Assembly (NCBI RefSeq): GCF_014529535.1 | Contig: NW_023503584.1 | Location: forward strand, 844,190 to 908,189 | Origin: Bradysia coprophila | Taxonomy: Eukaryota; Arthropoda; Insecta; Diptera; Sciaridae | Length of the DNA stretch: 64,000 bases | Direction: 5' to 3' | Shown: positions 50,384 through 60,922 of the stretch, piece after piece | How positions within the stretch are numbered: position 1 is the first letter of the stretch | How the letters are laid out: each line of letters starts with the position of its first letter | The notes under the pieces: generated by a model | What the model was told of the DNA's origin: nothing | What the model saw: only the letters and a program-made list of their open reading frames with translations | Database searches by the model: none | Translations under genes and position numbers: made by a program

Positions 50384-52048
50384 ATCAACGGCACTCTAAG
50401 TTCTTACACAGAAATGTTTACAAAACTCTGTTCACACTCACACACTGTTTTTCCACTTACAGGAATTGTCTTCTCAGTTACTTTTTTCGAAATTATTTCA
50501 CAATGATGAAACGATTTTCCGCCGTTTATTTGCAACTGGTATGTTGCAGTGTCACTAAATTATAGCCTCTTTACAATTGCTAATTTGTGTTTTTTTTAAT
50601 TCAGAATGAAAATACGAAAATCATGCAATGGCAATATAAAAAGATTATTTTATTATTTCATCGAAACAACTGACACAAGCGCAAATTGGATTATGAGAAA
50701 TGGCTCAGCCGTCTTCTACTCGGTGGCCATGCATTTTTGTTTTTGCTGATTTACTTTTTTGAGACTAAGAGAATAAGGGATGTGACCCACCCCTAACTAA
50801 AGGTGTTATTATAAAGCTCATGAAAAGTAGTTGCTTTCGCACTAATTTATTTTACCGGAAACGGATACACATTTAAAGCAAAACGTTTCCGCTAAAACGT
50901 AATTTTTAAGATTACCGCCGTCATTTTATTTCTACTGGGTCATCTCTTCTGCAACTCACGTCCCACCAAACGACAATATTGTTGTTTGTTTACATGATTG
51001 GTCATAATTTTTTTTTCATAATTTTGGTTGCTTCGACGAATATTTTAAGTCAACCGATAAGTGAACTGTTAAAAACAACACAAGAAGCACATTTCCTCAC
51101 AAAATCTGAATTAAATCACACCGAAATCACCGAAATTATGACATTTTCACAACAAACACTACATTTTTGTGTTGGCGATTTGACGTTTGAAAAACTATAA
51201 TCATGTTCCGATGAACGACTTTTACGATGATTTTCTTCGTTAAACCATATTTGACTAAGTTCAAGGTGGATGTGATTTGGGTGTGAAATTGAGTGGGAAG
51301 TGCTATTTTCATAGATTTTCTTTTTGTAAAATCTTTTAAATGAGACAATATTTTGAGGATGCCCGATGTACGAGTTTCTTATTTTTCGTATTTCTATTGA
51401 TATTTGACAAGAAATCGCGAATAAAATCGATAAGTCCCTCCCTTATTAAGCTAAATGATTCACGTATGTAACGATGCGGTTTGACATCTTGAACAAAACA
51501 AATTCAATTATGTCTGCAAATTCTCATCTTTTATTCACCAACAATATGTTTCTCTTAAATAACACGAATGACTCCTTCTTCTCTAACAATGTCAAATGTC
51601 AAATGACATTATGATTGTGACACTTTGACATTGTTGACATCAATAAGTCAGTGAAGCGCCACCTGCAGAGAGATTGTAGTATGACGACTGGGACGTCGTT
51701 TCGACGGATAGAGGCAATGTCGATAGCTGGTTTTTTAGAGTGAATCAATACATTTTCTCTCTACCAAATTCAAATCATTCGACATATTCACTCTATCCGT
51801 CGTAACGACCCAGTCACTTAGTCGTCCTATTAGCATCTCTCTGGCCACCTGCTGTCATTTCTCCGGTATCTCTCTCACCGACCGTTTGGAAAATGAGCAT
51901 TCGTCTTACAGTTACACCTTCCTTCGTTGTGATCGATTTGACTTACCTAATAGCTTACCTAATTACAACGATAGAAGCTATGATGCCTAACAATCTAACG
52001 AAAATTCTGTGGAATACATGAAAAGCCAATGACATTAAAAATGTCCCA
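50384..52048. other. Intergenic region upstream of CdsA
   Basis: Holds the CdsA promoter and 5' UTR, and a MITE at 51665. No further gene seen. Confidence 0.4.
51665..51844. mobile_element. Inverted-repeat MITE (about 180 bp)
   Basis: Arms cagagagat...gacgactgggacgtcg...cgacggata pair with ccagagagatgc...gacgac...gggtcgtt...cgacggata. No ORF. Confidence 0.65.
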
Positions 52049-52050
52049 TA

Positions 52051-52171
52051 GAGTTACACTCAAGAGGTGCGATGGTGGCGCTGTCATTATTTGAACATGT
52101 CTGGTTTCCCATATATTTTTGTGGTTTCCTTTGATCGACAGCGCTACCATGCCACCTCTCGAGTGTAACTC
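52051..52171. mobile_element. Tc1/mariner-like MITE with TA flanks (121 bp)
   Basis: Arms gagttacactcaagaggtg and complement gagttacactcgagaggtgg, with further pairing to gcgctgtc. TA dinucleotides flank both ends (52049-52050, 52172-52173). A single related arm lies at about 61269-61290. Confidence 0.75.
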
Positions 52172-52289
52172 TATTAAATTTCCTTACAAAATCAACTACC
52201 TTTTGACAAATTGGATGATTTATTTACTGTAATTAATTGTGACAAAAAGAATTACTTTATAATGTATGGGTCTTATCCTAAAATCATCG

Positions 52290-52622
52290 GAGAAATGATA
52301 AGTTGATAACGCCTGTGGCGAGATAGACGCATGCGAATGACTGGCACCAATTCACGCCGTAAGTGCGGTCGAAATTCAAAAGGGAAAGTGCGGAGGTCTT
52401 TCTAACGCAGCGTCATTTTCATACAATGAAGCGTTGAAATGTACTTTTCGGTTCACTTTTTCATCGAATCGTTCACTTAAAATTCAAATTTTAGACACAC
52501 TTACGGCGTGAATGGGAGAGCATGATAGAGCCTACCGAGCCTACAAAATTGGTTCTATTCTCTAGCTGTCATTCATATGTTCCTTCTATCTTGCCACAGG
52601 CGTACCAACGTATCATTTCTCT
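52290..52622. mobile_element. Inverted-repeat element (about 333 bp)
   Basis: Arms gagaaatgataagttg...acgcctgtggcgagataga pair with the complement of the right end gagaaatgatacgttggt...acgcctgtggcaagataga. A second inner pair is ttcacgccgtaagtg. Confidence 0.65.
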
Positions 52623-52712
52623 GTATATCATGTTTTATTGAGTGAAGCACACCTAACTAATCTGATAAAATTTGCATTTTCTATATTACACGCAACGTCA
52701 CATTTTTCAAGG

Positions 52713-53149
52713 CTGTAGATTTTGGGGAGGTTAGGCAGATCGCTGCGTTATTAGATATGCGAGAAGAGAACACACCACTTCTGATGATTTTGCCAAAGTA
52801 CTGAAGGTAATGCAAATGCTCAGCGGATCACAAATTTTACGGAACCCAAGTTTCGAGTGAATTTTAGACTTGTTATATTGCTTGCGTGACGTTTGGCGTT
52901 TTAATGTTGGCAAAAATGTGTTGTTGGGCATACAAGATTGTAAAACAACATTGTACAAATTATATTGACCCAAATTCCGTGAGTTTTCGTGTATTTGCAT
53001 TACGTTCAGTATGTTTATATACTTTGGATTTCGCATGTAAAAAAATCATCACTGGAGGTGAGTTTTTGTATGAAATCCGCCATTTTATCGTCAACTCCAG
53101 GTGTGTCACCCGCGTATCAGTATCTGCGTGACCTCCTCAAAGTTTACAG
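52713..53149. mobile_element. Inverted-repeat element (about 437 bp)
   Basis: Left ctgtagattttggggaggtt pairs with the complement of the right end, ctgtaaactttgaggaggtc, followed by gcagat in both. The right arm recurs as a single copy at about 57022-57078. Confidence 0.6.
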
Positions 53150-53269
53150 TACTGACAATTTCATGCGTCACGTCCGTCACGTCACGTATACTAATTTGTA
53201 ACTGTGTGGAAACGTTTATGTGTTGGCACGACTGAAACTTATTCTAAAAAAACTTTAACATTCATTGTC

Positions 53270-54226
53270 TTAAAAAGGACCGTTATACATTGGAACAATC
53301 GCAGTAGGATTAATATGACGATGGGACATGTAGTAATGCTTTTTGATGTGACCCATATCCACAGTATCGCCGATCCCATCCTTTTCATAAATCATTTTCA
53401 GCCACTTCGATAGATTCGGCAAATCTTTAACTGCTACCAGATTACATTTAAAATGCCCAAAATAAACCGGATCTTGACGAATGGCCGAAGTGAAAAGACG
53501 TATGTCCGTTTCAGTGAATGTTTCACCCAAAACAAAAGGACCTTTGGCCAAAATTTCTTCCAATTTGATCAAAGTTTCATACACAAGTTTAGAGTTCGTT
53601 TCGTGAGCGTCTTGCGTCAGAGCAAATCCAGCTTTGTAGACTCCGTTGTTGAAGCCAAAATAAATGAAATCGTTCAACTCATCGATTTCTTTTCTTAATC
53701 TCTCAGGGTACAGATCTAGCCCTGGATGTTTCGCAAACTCATTGAATTCAGCATTGAAAATTCGAATGATCTCGGAACTTTCATTGTTCACAATTTGTTT
53801 AGTTTTTGTATCGTACAAAATAGGCACCGTGAATCGTCCCGAATACTCGGGATCACTTTGAAAATATAATTCCTTGACATACCTGAATTGGTTTACAGTA
53901 TCAGGAATGCAAGCTGGATCCTCGGATTCATCCTTGAATTCCCAGCCATTATCAAGCATTAAGTAGTGAACTACTGACAGGCCAATCACATCTTCCAAAC
54001 CTTTTAACTTCCGTACGATTAATGTTCGATGAGCCCATGGACAGGCTAAGCTTATGTACAAGTGATAGCGGTCAGCTTCAGGTGGAAATTTACCATTTTT
54101 AGAGATAGTATTCCGGAATTGGGCATCTTTTCTGACAAATTCTCCACTGTTTATAACATCATCAGCTACACCCATATTTTGGTTCGGTTTAATACTTAGA
54201 CGAGAATGATATGAAGTTTTGAGCAA
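53270..54226 (-). CDS. Glutathionyl-hydroquinone reductase (ECM4/YqjG, Xi-class GST)
   Basis: An uninterrupted 318-residue frame matches glutathionyl-hydroquinone reductases, which reduce glutathionyl-hydroquinones through a catalytic cysteine and form a GST class distinct from omega. Seen: the N-terminal thioredoxin-like domain with YHLYISLACPWAHR, Cys62 being the expected nucleophile; the cis-Pro region FTVPILYD; the glutathione-contacting NNESSEIIR; then an all-helical C-terminal domain with NNGVYKAGFA and TETDIRLF. Length is close to E. coli YqjG. The first 17 residues before Met18 are basic and could be a short mitochondrial leader, or Met18 could be the true start. The gene has no intron, unlike its neighbours, and is divergent from RRP7 with a 361-bp gap. 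The class is widespread in bacteria, fungi and plants and patchy in animals. GST omega is the main alternative label. Confidence 0.9.
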   Translation of the reverse strand: MLKTSYHSRLSIKPNQNMGVADDVINSGEFVRKDAQFRNTISKNGKFPPEADRYHLYISLACPWAHRTLIVRKLKGLEDVIGLSVVHYLMLDNGWEFKDESEDPACIPDTVNQFRYVKELYFQSDPEYSGRFTVPILYDTKTKQIVNNESSEIIRIFNAEFNEFAKHPGLDLYPERLRKEIDELNDFIYFGFNNGVYKAGFALTQDAHETNSKLVYETLIKLEEILAKGPFVLGETFTETDIRLFTSAIRQDPVYFGHFKCNLVAVKDLPNLSKWLKMIYEKDGIGDTVDMGHIKKHYYMSHRHINPTAIVPMYNGPF

Positions 54227-54587
54227 ATTTTACCAGCGATAAGGGCTATCTAGTTCGTAATACCCGTTACCTTGCAGCGGTTTCCAGACAATGCAATTTA
54301 AGTGAAATATCAGAGGCGAAAGATAATGAACTGATAAAAAGTGGATGAATTCCGAAAAAGTACAGAGATAAGAAAGTCGTTTCTACTAGTTACGATGTCC
54401 CAAACATTGAACCACACGTTTAAACTCTGTCAACACCGATAGTTAATGACACTGAGTCAAATGTCACAAATTTTGACAGCTCTGAAACAATGTGCGTTCT
54501 GATTTGTTATTTTGCGGTTTGCGAAGATTCGACCAAGTAGAGATCGTCTTATTGAAGAAAACGTAAATTTGATCTGCTTAATCAACA
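54227..54587. promoter_or_regulatory. Shared divergent promoter region between the GST and RRP7 genes
   Basis: Only 361 bp separate the two divergent start codons, so core promoters and 5' UTRs of both genes must lie here. No clear TATA box was identified. The region contains TGTCAAAATTTTGACAG-like palindromic sequence near 54463-54480 (tcacaaattttgaca), which could be a binding site or chance. Confidence 0.4.
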
Positions 54588-55465
54588 ATGTCACACAAAG
54601 CTAATGGATTCACTGGTAAATACTTCAATCATTGCTATTTCGACCGAATATCCGCTAATCCACACTTCATTCTTTAGTGGTAAATCTGAAACACCGGAGC
54701 GATAGACCTACTTGTCATCAAATATTCATCAAAGAATACACCTCAAAGAACGTCCACACTAAACTTCCGGAACAGCGAACACTTCTTATATTGAACGTAC
54801 CTCCATATGTGCAGGAAAACGAACTGAAACATGCGTTCCAACGCATTGGCGAAATTGAGGAGGTGTACCTCGGCAGCGATTTGAATGACCTGCCATCAAT
54901 GGATGACGATAGTATCACTGACAGCAAGTATTTCAATCCAAAGAAACCGATCGACAAATTCAAATGTGCCTGGCTCGTGTTCAAGGCCAGTCGATCGCTT
55001 CGAGCTGCATTAAAGGAGCAGGAAGTTGTGCTGTACGAGAACGATCGGACGATATTGGTGACTGGATTGGATAGATGGATGAGCGAGTACACGAATGGTA
55101 TTGTGATCGAAAAGGACCTGGAGGCTGAGGTGAACAAGTACATGAATGTGTTTGAGGTGGACGAGATGAGGGAGAAGGAGGACGAGAAACGTGTGGAAGT
55201 CGACGAGGATGGTTGGACGGTCGTCAAGAAAAGTGGTCGAAATGCAGGATTCCAGCAGAAAGAGTCGGTCATTGCAAAAATTGAAGATAAAATTGCGTCC
55301 AGGAAGTCGAAGAAGGAGCTGGCGAATTTCTACACTTTCCAGATTCGTGAATCGAAGCAGCGACACATTGTTAGCATGAGGAAAAGGTTCGAGTCAGACA
55401 AAAGAAAGGTCGAGCAAATGAAGAAAGAGCGAAAATTCAAACCACTAGCACCGTTAAAGCAATAA
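54588..55465 (+). CDS. Rrp7: Ribosomal RNA-processing protein 7 (RRP7A homologue)
   Basis: A 28-bp first exon (54588-54615) splices over a 62-bp intron to 54678-55465, giving 271 residues; the in-frame ATG at 54677 is not needed as the start. RRP7 acts in the nucleolus in early 18S rRNA processing and small-subunit assembly. Seen: a divergent RRM-like region at about 43-140 with RTLLILNVPP at 43-52 and CAWLVF at 106-111; an acidic linker at 160-188; the conserved VDEDGWTVVKK at 184-194; and the typical basic helical C-terminal domain with ANFYTFQIRESK at 225-236, ending in KFKPLAPLKQ. The stop codon overlaps an AATAAA polyadenylation signal (55463-55468), so the 3' UTR is minimal. The next gene is convergent, 48 bp away. 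Confidence 0.93.
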
Positions 55466-55503
55466 AAGACGCGGGTTTCGTTAAGTTTTCTTTTTGATTT
55501 TAT
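55463..55503. terminator. Back-to-back polyadenylation signals of RRP7 and INTS15
   Basis: On the plus strand AATAAA starts within the RRP7 stop context at 55463. On the minus strand an AATAAA is readable from tttatt at about 55499-55504, just beyond the INTS15 stop at 55514. Cleavage 10-30 nt downstream of each signal would make the two transcripts overlap at their 3' ends. Confidence 0.5.
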
Positions 55504-55513
55504 TTTTCTCCTG

Positions 55514-56791
55514 TCACAAACCCTGAGACTTAATCACGATATTCAGAAGGTTATTTTGCGGCAATGTCTTCAGCTTTGATATCATCTGTGAAACATTACC
55601 GGTCAGCGATCGAGATTGCAATGCTATTTGTATGCATTGAGCCAGACGTTCCAAGCTCAACTGCATCTTTTCATCGGTGTCGATATCTCCCGTTTTCCCG
55701 ATTTCTGTCGCTCTGAACTTTAGAGCGAATATAACCACTCCCAAGGCAACAGAATTGATTGCCGACGCGGGTGGCAGATCATTCACGGATTTGGACTCTT
55801 GCATAAGGCTCTTCAATATGGCCAGATGAAGTTTACTGTACGCAGATCCATCGGTGGAGGCGTTTGAAATCGGAGCCAAAACGCACCATCTAATCAATCC
55901 GGGAAGCGGACTCACGATTGGCATCGATATTGCACCCTGAGGTAAAGCCAATTGAGGTTGAGCGTCCGTGCACAAAGTGGGATAGTCCAGCATCCAATTT
56001 GTAAAAATTTCTAATAGGGCTGGTGGCGGTGGTGGCATTAATTGGTGTGACTTTGTGTCGTTTAGGTATAGGTCTGTGCAGCATACCAAGAAGTTGATGG
56101 AAAATCTGTGGAAATAATACAGGCGTGGCGTGAAGTAATGACATTGAAGTGACATGTGTCAGAACTGAACGAACCTTGGTGAAATCGCCGGTAGATTTTT
56201 CAATTGTTCGGGACCTTTGTTGGAAAAAACAATGAAATCTTCGATCAGCTTCTGGGTCAATTCCAAGCATGATGTGTTGGTTGGTCTGTAACAAATTGTT
56301 TTCGGATTAGAACTCAAATTAGCGTAAAACATGCGGATTATTGACGAACCCGACTTGTTGAATCCAAGTGCCAGCTGCCATTAGGATAGGAGCGACAGAC
56401 GATGCAATTGCTGTTCCAATCAATTTGCTCAACACTTTCAGTCGGTAAGCATTCGATCTTTCGAACAGTGATAGAAATACCGCATTTCGGATCATCTCTT
56501 GACCGGGACGTTCATAGAATTCGCACAGGACAACAACCAATTGAAATTCTTGGATCAGCGATAGTCCGCACGTTTGCTGGTTTTTGTGTGTATTTCCATA
56601 TTTGCGAGAATCCGATTTCTTCTCGTAGAAGATGAACTCCGAAATCAGATCGAGAACATGGTCCTGGTTTTTCGTTGATATTAGACTTTCTGCAAATGTT
56701 GGTTTTCTTTAATTAATGGGAAGCTGGACGAAGTGATGCTTCACTTACCGATTCGCAATAGAGCTTCATGTGCCCTGTGTGGGTAATCCAT
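55514..56791 (-). CDS. IntS15: Integrator complex subunit 15 (C7orf26 homologue)
   Basis: Four exons (56749-56791, 56350-56689, 56175-56285, 55514-56105) join in phase through introns of 59, 64 and 69 bp and encode 361 residues. INTS15 is a nuclear Integrator subunit acting in snRNA 3' processing and promoter-proximal termination. Landmarks shared with the animal family: the helical segment RNAVFLSLFER followed by KVLSKLIGTAIASSV and AAGTWIQQ; CCTDLY; LLEIFTNWMLDYP; PGLIRWCVLAP; YSKLHLAILKSLM; SLERLAQCIQIA; and the C-terminal LPQNNLLNIVI. The protein is shorter than the human one (about 449) and lacks its Pro-rich tail. Two of the three donors are the unusual GTTCGT, chosen because they alone keep frame and family alignment. 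A partial second copy lies at 63459-64000. Confidence 0.88.
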
Positions 56792-57021
56792 TTCCTGTTC
56801 TTCTCAATTTGATGGCAATGTTTGTTGTTTTCGTTTACTTTCCTTGTTGATCTGCCGAACTGTCTACCAATCAAAAGTCTTGTCAAACATTTTTAAACTA
56901 AACATTTGTCAGGTAGCAGTGTTGCCGAAAAAATAGGTAACGTCAGATTTTTCGACACTAAAATGCAAAGACGGTAACACTTAACGCTAATCGCTAAATA
57001 TGTTTAAATGTCAAACTTTGT

Positions 57022-57078
57022 GTGTGTCCCCGCGTATCTGTATCTGCGAGACCTTCCCAAAGTTTACAGTCTTGGGAA
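57022..57078 (+). repeat. Single arm of the 52713-53149 element
   Basis: The block cgcgtatctgtatctgcg followed by gagaccttcccaaagtttacag matches the right arm of the element near 53109-53149. Confidence 0.5.
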
Positions 57079-57263
57079 TATGAACCTTTCCTTTGGGTCG
57101 GGCAATAACCTCTCCTCTCGTGAAAATAAAAATTTGGTAGCACGGAAGTAATGTACTATCAGTTTACTCTCCCGTTGACTTCTCTGATATACCTTCTTAT
57201 TTTGTAAAACAGAATTTCAATAAGTGACAATTCTAATCAGTAACAATTTATAGTCGCTGTTCT

Positions 57264-57485
57264 CAAGGTTCTGAAGGAACAGGTTAAGACACTTTCGAGT
57301 TGATCACGAAGGCGGTGTGATCAAAATTTTCCTGTAGCGCCGACTTGGCTTGGAAAATTTTATATGGCGATTTCAAATTAACAAAAAAAAAATGTTTTTA
57401 AGTTGACTTTTCAAACAATATACATGTCAAGATTTGTGTTTCACCCGCCTTCGTAAGTGTCTTAACCTGTTCTTTCAGAACCTTG
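57264..57485. mobile_element. hAT-like MITE, CAAGGTTCTGAA ends (222 bp)
   Basis: Arms begin CAAGGTTCTGAAGGAACAGG and, in complement, CAAGGTTCTGAAAGAACAGG. Flanks gctgttct (57256-57263) and gttgttct (57486-57493) are an 8-bp duplication with one mismatch. A second, one-ended copy is at 61948-62005. Confidence 0.8.
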
Positions 57486-57524
57486 GTTGTTCTAACTATT
57501 GTGTTTTTGGCGTAGTTACGTGCA

Positions 57525-57640
57525 CACTACAGTATCCCGCTTGTAAATTGCAATCAATGTGAAGAGGTTCAAACAGCTGAACATTTCCTATTCCAAATGC
57601 CCTGCTTAAATAACAGTCAGAACTGACATCTGACGTGTAA
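57525..57640 (+). mobile_element. Relic of a non-LTR retrotransposon C-terminal end
   Basis: One plus frame reads NCNQCEEVQTAEHFLFQMPC, the C-x2-C...ET-x-EH-LF-x-C pattern found at the end of the RNase H / C-terminal region of many non-LTR elements. The frame is short and interrupted. It lies just beyond a hAT-like MITE (57264-57485). Confidence 0.4.
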
Positions 57641-59339
57641 ATTCCCAAGTCAGTAATGAACATATGAAAAATATCCATCCAAAGTATATGCCTATTATTA
57701 ACACTGTGGGCTTTCTAAACAGGCCAATCGGCGGTAGATGCAGGAGCATCTGGCTCCACCCACATAACCTAATCTGTTTATATATAAAAGACGATGCTAC
57801 AGCAGAATACGACAGATCTATAGAATCCAGAATTACCAACGATTGGGGGATTATTGTCGTTGACAGTCGAAAAGAAAATAATCGCATTACTGTACCAGTT
57901 AGGCCTATAATTTTAAATTGCAATAAATGACTCAAGAAAGCTTTCACCAGGATTTCTTAGATGATAATCCGCTGAAAGTTTTCTGTAAAGATGACTGATT
58001 GATTCCATCAGAAGGTATCGGAAAAAATAGGGAAAAAGAATATGAATTTTATGCACTCCCGTGAAACAGTTCGAGCATAAAAACCTCTGCTAATCAAATT
58101 ACTATGTGCAATCTTTAGTCTATAGTCTATAGACTGTCCAACTTTTGAAAGATACCATACGCACCCTATTCGGTTCGGTAAATATCAATTTTCGTTGCTC
58201 GAAGTCGAGTAAACTCGGTCAACTCCAAAATAAATAAAAAATCGATTTTGTACTTTTCGAACAGACACTTTCAGTTCATGACCAATCGTTAAATTTCCTT
58301 ATTTCTTCTTATTTTTGTGCTAAAACCTCCTTAATTCATTGATAAGGAGTCCGAAATTAGAGTGAGGGGGTTGGGTTAAAATGTAAAATAAAACTGGAAA
58401 AAACAGAAAAACATCCGACCAAGGAATCCGAAACGGAAAAAAAATCAAATGCGGAGTTTTCTGTACAAATGCCAGCATTACATATTGTAAAATCCTATCA
58501 ACCAAATCTGCTTCTGCTGTACGCGATGGTAAAAAGGTAAGAATCTTTCAGGGTGGCAAAAAGTGTCGTTTCAATTTATGTGTTTTGCTGTAAGTTCAAT
58601 CCATAATACACACTGCATCCAGTCTACACGCTCTAGTACTCAACTTTAGTTTTGTATGCTTATTCAACTAGTTCAATCGATACGGTTGGAGATAGGAATA
58701 AAATGTACTTAGTCATCATATAATTCTAATAACCCTGCGCTCTAATATAAATAAAAGGTTTGCGCAGGCCTCTCACTCAAAAATTATGTTGTTCGGAATT
58801 TTGTTAGGGTTCTAATTAAGGATTCCAAATATCCAACTTTTGGGGTCATTGTCGTTGGAGTTAAGGGGGGAAGTCAAAACGTTGCTGTAAATATGTTCCT
58901 TAGTTCCTAATTTTTATTTTTTTATGTAATGAAATATGAGAAATCAAATTGAAATTTGGAAATAAAATTTTTGTTGTACACGCCCTAATGAGATTTTGCG
59001 TTTTAATCAACGAATAATGAAATTCGCTTATAATCTTTTTAGCATAAGTTGGGAATAATATTTTGTTTCTCGTGTATACATACGGAGACCCGCGACAAAG
59101 TACAACTATTTACGGCAGATGAATAACCTCCCACAAAACATGTGAAACTTGACACTTGCCGTTCAGGTATGTCAGCATGATAAGCGATCTGTTATCTCTC
59201 TGGCGATACGTCATTTCAGTGTAGTACTAAAAATTTTGACATTTGTTCCATATAAAATGTTTTCGCTCTGAAAACCTATTGTTTCAATGACATTCGAATT
59301 GTCAAATTTCTATTGCGTTAGTTTTTGTATTTATCAACA
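57641..59339. other. Intergenic, decayed sequence
   Basis: No supported gene. Beyond the retroelement relic, the plus ORF at 57664-57930 shows no domain. A/T-rich remainder. Confidence 0.35.
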
Positions 59340-60199
59340 ATGCCTTTTAAATCTGATAAAGTAACAGTAGGAAAAGGAAATCATAAATCTAAGGAAGAAG
59401 AACAAGAGGAAGAATTTATTGATGATTCCGACGATCAGCTGCAAGTAAGTACAAAGTAATCAGGAAGTGAAAGATTCTAGTTCTAGTTCGACTATACATA
59501 GAATAAGAAAAGCGCCAAAGTCTGATTCAAGTTCAACTTGGGATCAGATCTCATTTTTTGAAGTGAATTTACTCCCTTGACCCTGCCACACTTGTTGTGG
59601 ATGTTGCTGTTGATTTTGTGATTGCGGTTGCGGTTCGCCGAATTGTGAATAGGTTCCGGAATTATTCGGCACCCAATTTTTGCCCGACCAACTGGTCCGT
59701 TAGTGGGTAGCATGGTTGGTTGCCTTAGATTCACGTTACCGAATCCCTCGTCCCACAGTCCATTGTTTCGCTCATGATTACCTCCCGAGTCCGACATAAC
59801 AACTTTTTTTTGAATGAAGACAATTTGCAGATTTTCGAATCACTTATGATCACCAATATCTAGGCGATTGTTGCTAATAAACACAAATTTTAATTGGTAG
59901 ACAATGGACCTGTTAGTTGTATTAGAGCGGAACGCTACGACACCGAGCTTAAAAGTAATTGACGAAGCTGCCGCTAGTGCATTCGGTGAAGTCAAGGTTA
60001 CAAGCTACGACAAGTTCTTCGTGTTGGTAAATTAGCCTAGTTATAATTATAATAATGTACGAAAATTGAACTATCTCATTATTTTCAGGAATTCAGTAAT
60101 CGCTCGAAGGCTAGAAAGGCACTGAACGAAGGACTAATGATCAATATGGAGTACTTACGGTTTAAAACAATGCATTCGTTTTTAAATTCATTGAATTAA
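59340..60199 (+). CDS. Small three-exon unknown protein with RRM-like pattern
   Basis: Exons 59340-59444, 59901-60026 and 60089-60199 join in phase 0 (donors GTAAGT and GTAAAT; acceptors ttggtag and attttcag) to give 113 residues. The start is preceded by caaca, a good insect initiation context. Residues 1-35 are charged, first Lys-rich and then strongly acidic (EEEQEEEFIDDSDD). Residues 37-105 show a beta-alpha-beta-beta-alpha-beta pattern (LLVVLE, helix, VKVTSYDKFFVLEF, KARKALNEG, YLRFK) that resembles a degenerate RRM. It is too weak to name. A nuclear or RNA-linked role would be a guess. The first intron contains an opposite-strand ORF (59492-59797). I do not recognise the gene. Confidence 0.6.
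59492..59797 (-). pseudogene. Unknown opposite-strand ORF with an apparent frameshift and Gln-rich tail
   Basis: The frame opens at ATG 59797 (NHERNNGLWDEGFGNVNLRQ near residues 7-26) and gives protein-like text to about residue 36 (LPTNGPVGR). After that the frame loses character, while the neighbouring frame reads a clean Trp/Asn/Gln-rich segment (KNWVPNNSGTYSQFGEPQPQ, then Gln/Pro-rich) to a TGA at 59544-59546. A single-base indel in the run of five A's near 59675 would join the two. This suggests a recently broken gene, a sequencing error in a homopolymer, or a retained piece of a spliced gene. It lies inside the first intron of the gene at 59340-60199. Family unknown. Confidence 0.3.
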
Positions 60200-60922
60200 A
60201 GTTTTCATCGAAAATTTACGTCGTCTTCTTAGCACCAGATCGAAACAGCTGAGCTGCGGGGAAATTTTTTTCAGACGCGAGCTGAACTGCGGTGGTATAA
60301 AGGAATAATAGCAACATGTTTCAAGACCCACACCTCTATGTGATCCAAGCAAATTACTTGTGTGTCGTTATGACTCCGACTCCGACTTCACGTCTCGGAT
60401 CGGGGACCTAGCCCACTCCCAGTTGAGGCTCTCTTAGAAGGTTAAGGTTTGACTTGTTGGTTTAAATTGACTTCAAACCTTCAAGCTCTCCTTTTTCCCT
60501 TTGGCCCGTCAAGCCCACTCACAAACTTGATAAACAAATGCCGTAGCATATCTTTATCCGTCTCTGAGCGAACAGCGCTGGGTCGCCACTCGAGTTGCTG
60601 ACACTTATATACCTCTGCGTTTACAAAGGTAACTAACAACAACTGTTGCCGTTTGGTCTAACAGTCGGACTAGCTACTATCATTACTTGTAACTTGTCTC
60701 AAAATTACCTTTTTCTTTCTTCTTCCTTACAATACCTTACCGATTCTTAGCATATTCCTCATTCATCCTCAGTTGTTATTTCTTTCCATTCTTTACACAT
60801 TCGTTCATCCTTTTGATTCCGCTTGCGCATGCATACAATCACTCCATTACAGAAAAAGACAGAAACAGAAATGTATTAGCATTGCTTCCCTCTCTCCCGA
60901 CATAAATATTTCTACAGTGTAC

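Noticed and set aside
54718..55366. Long minus-strand ORFs (184 and 118 residues) over RRP7
   Set aside because: Antisense shadows of the RRP7 exon; Ser/Phe-rich complement text with no domain.
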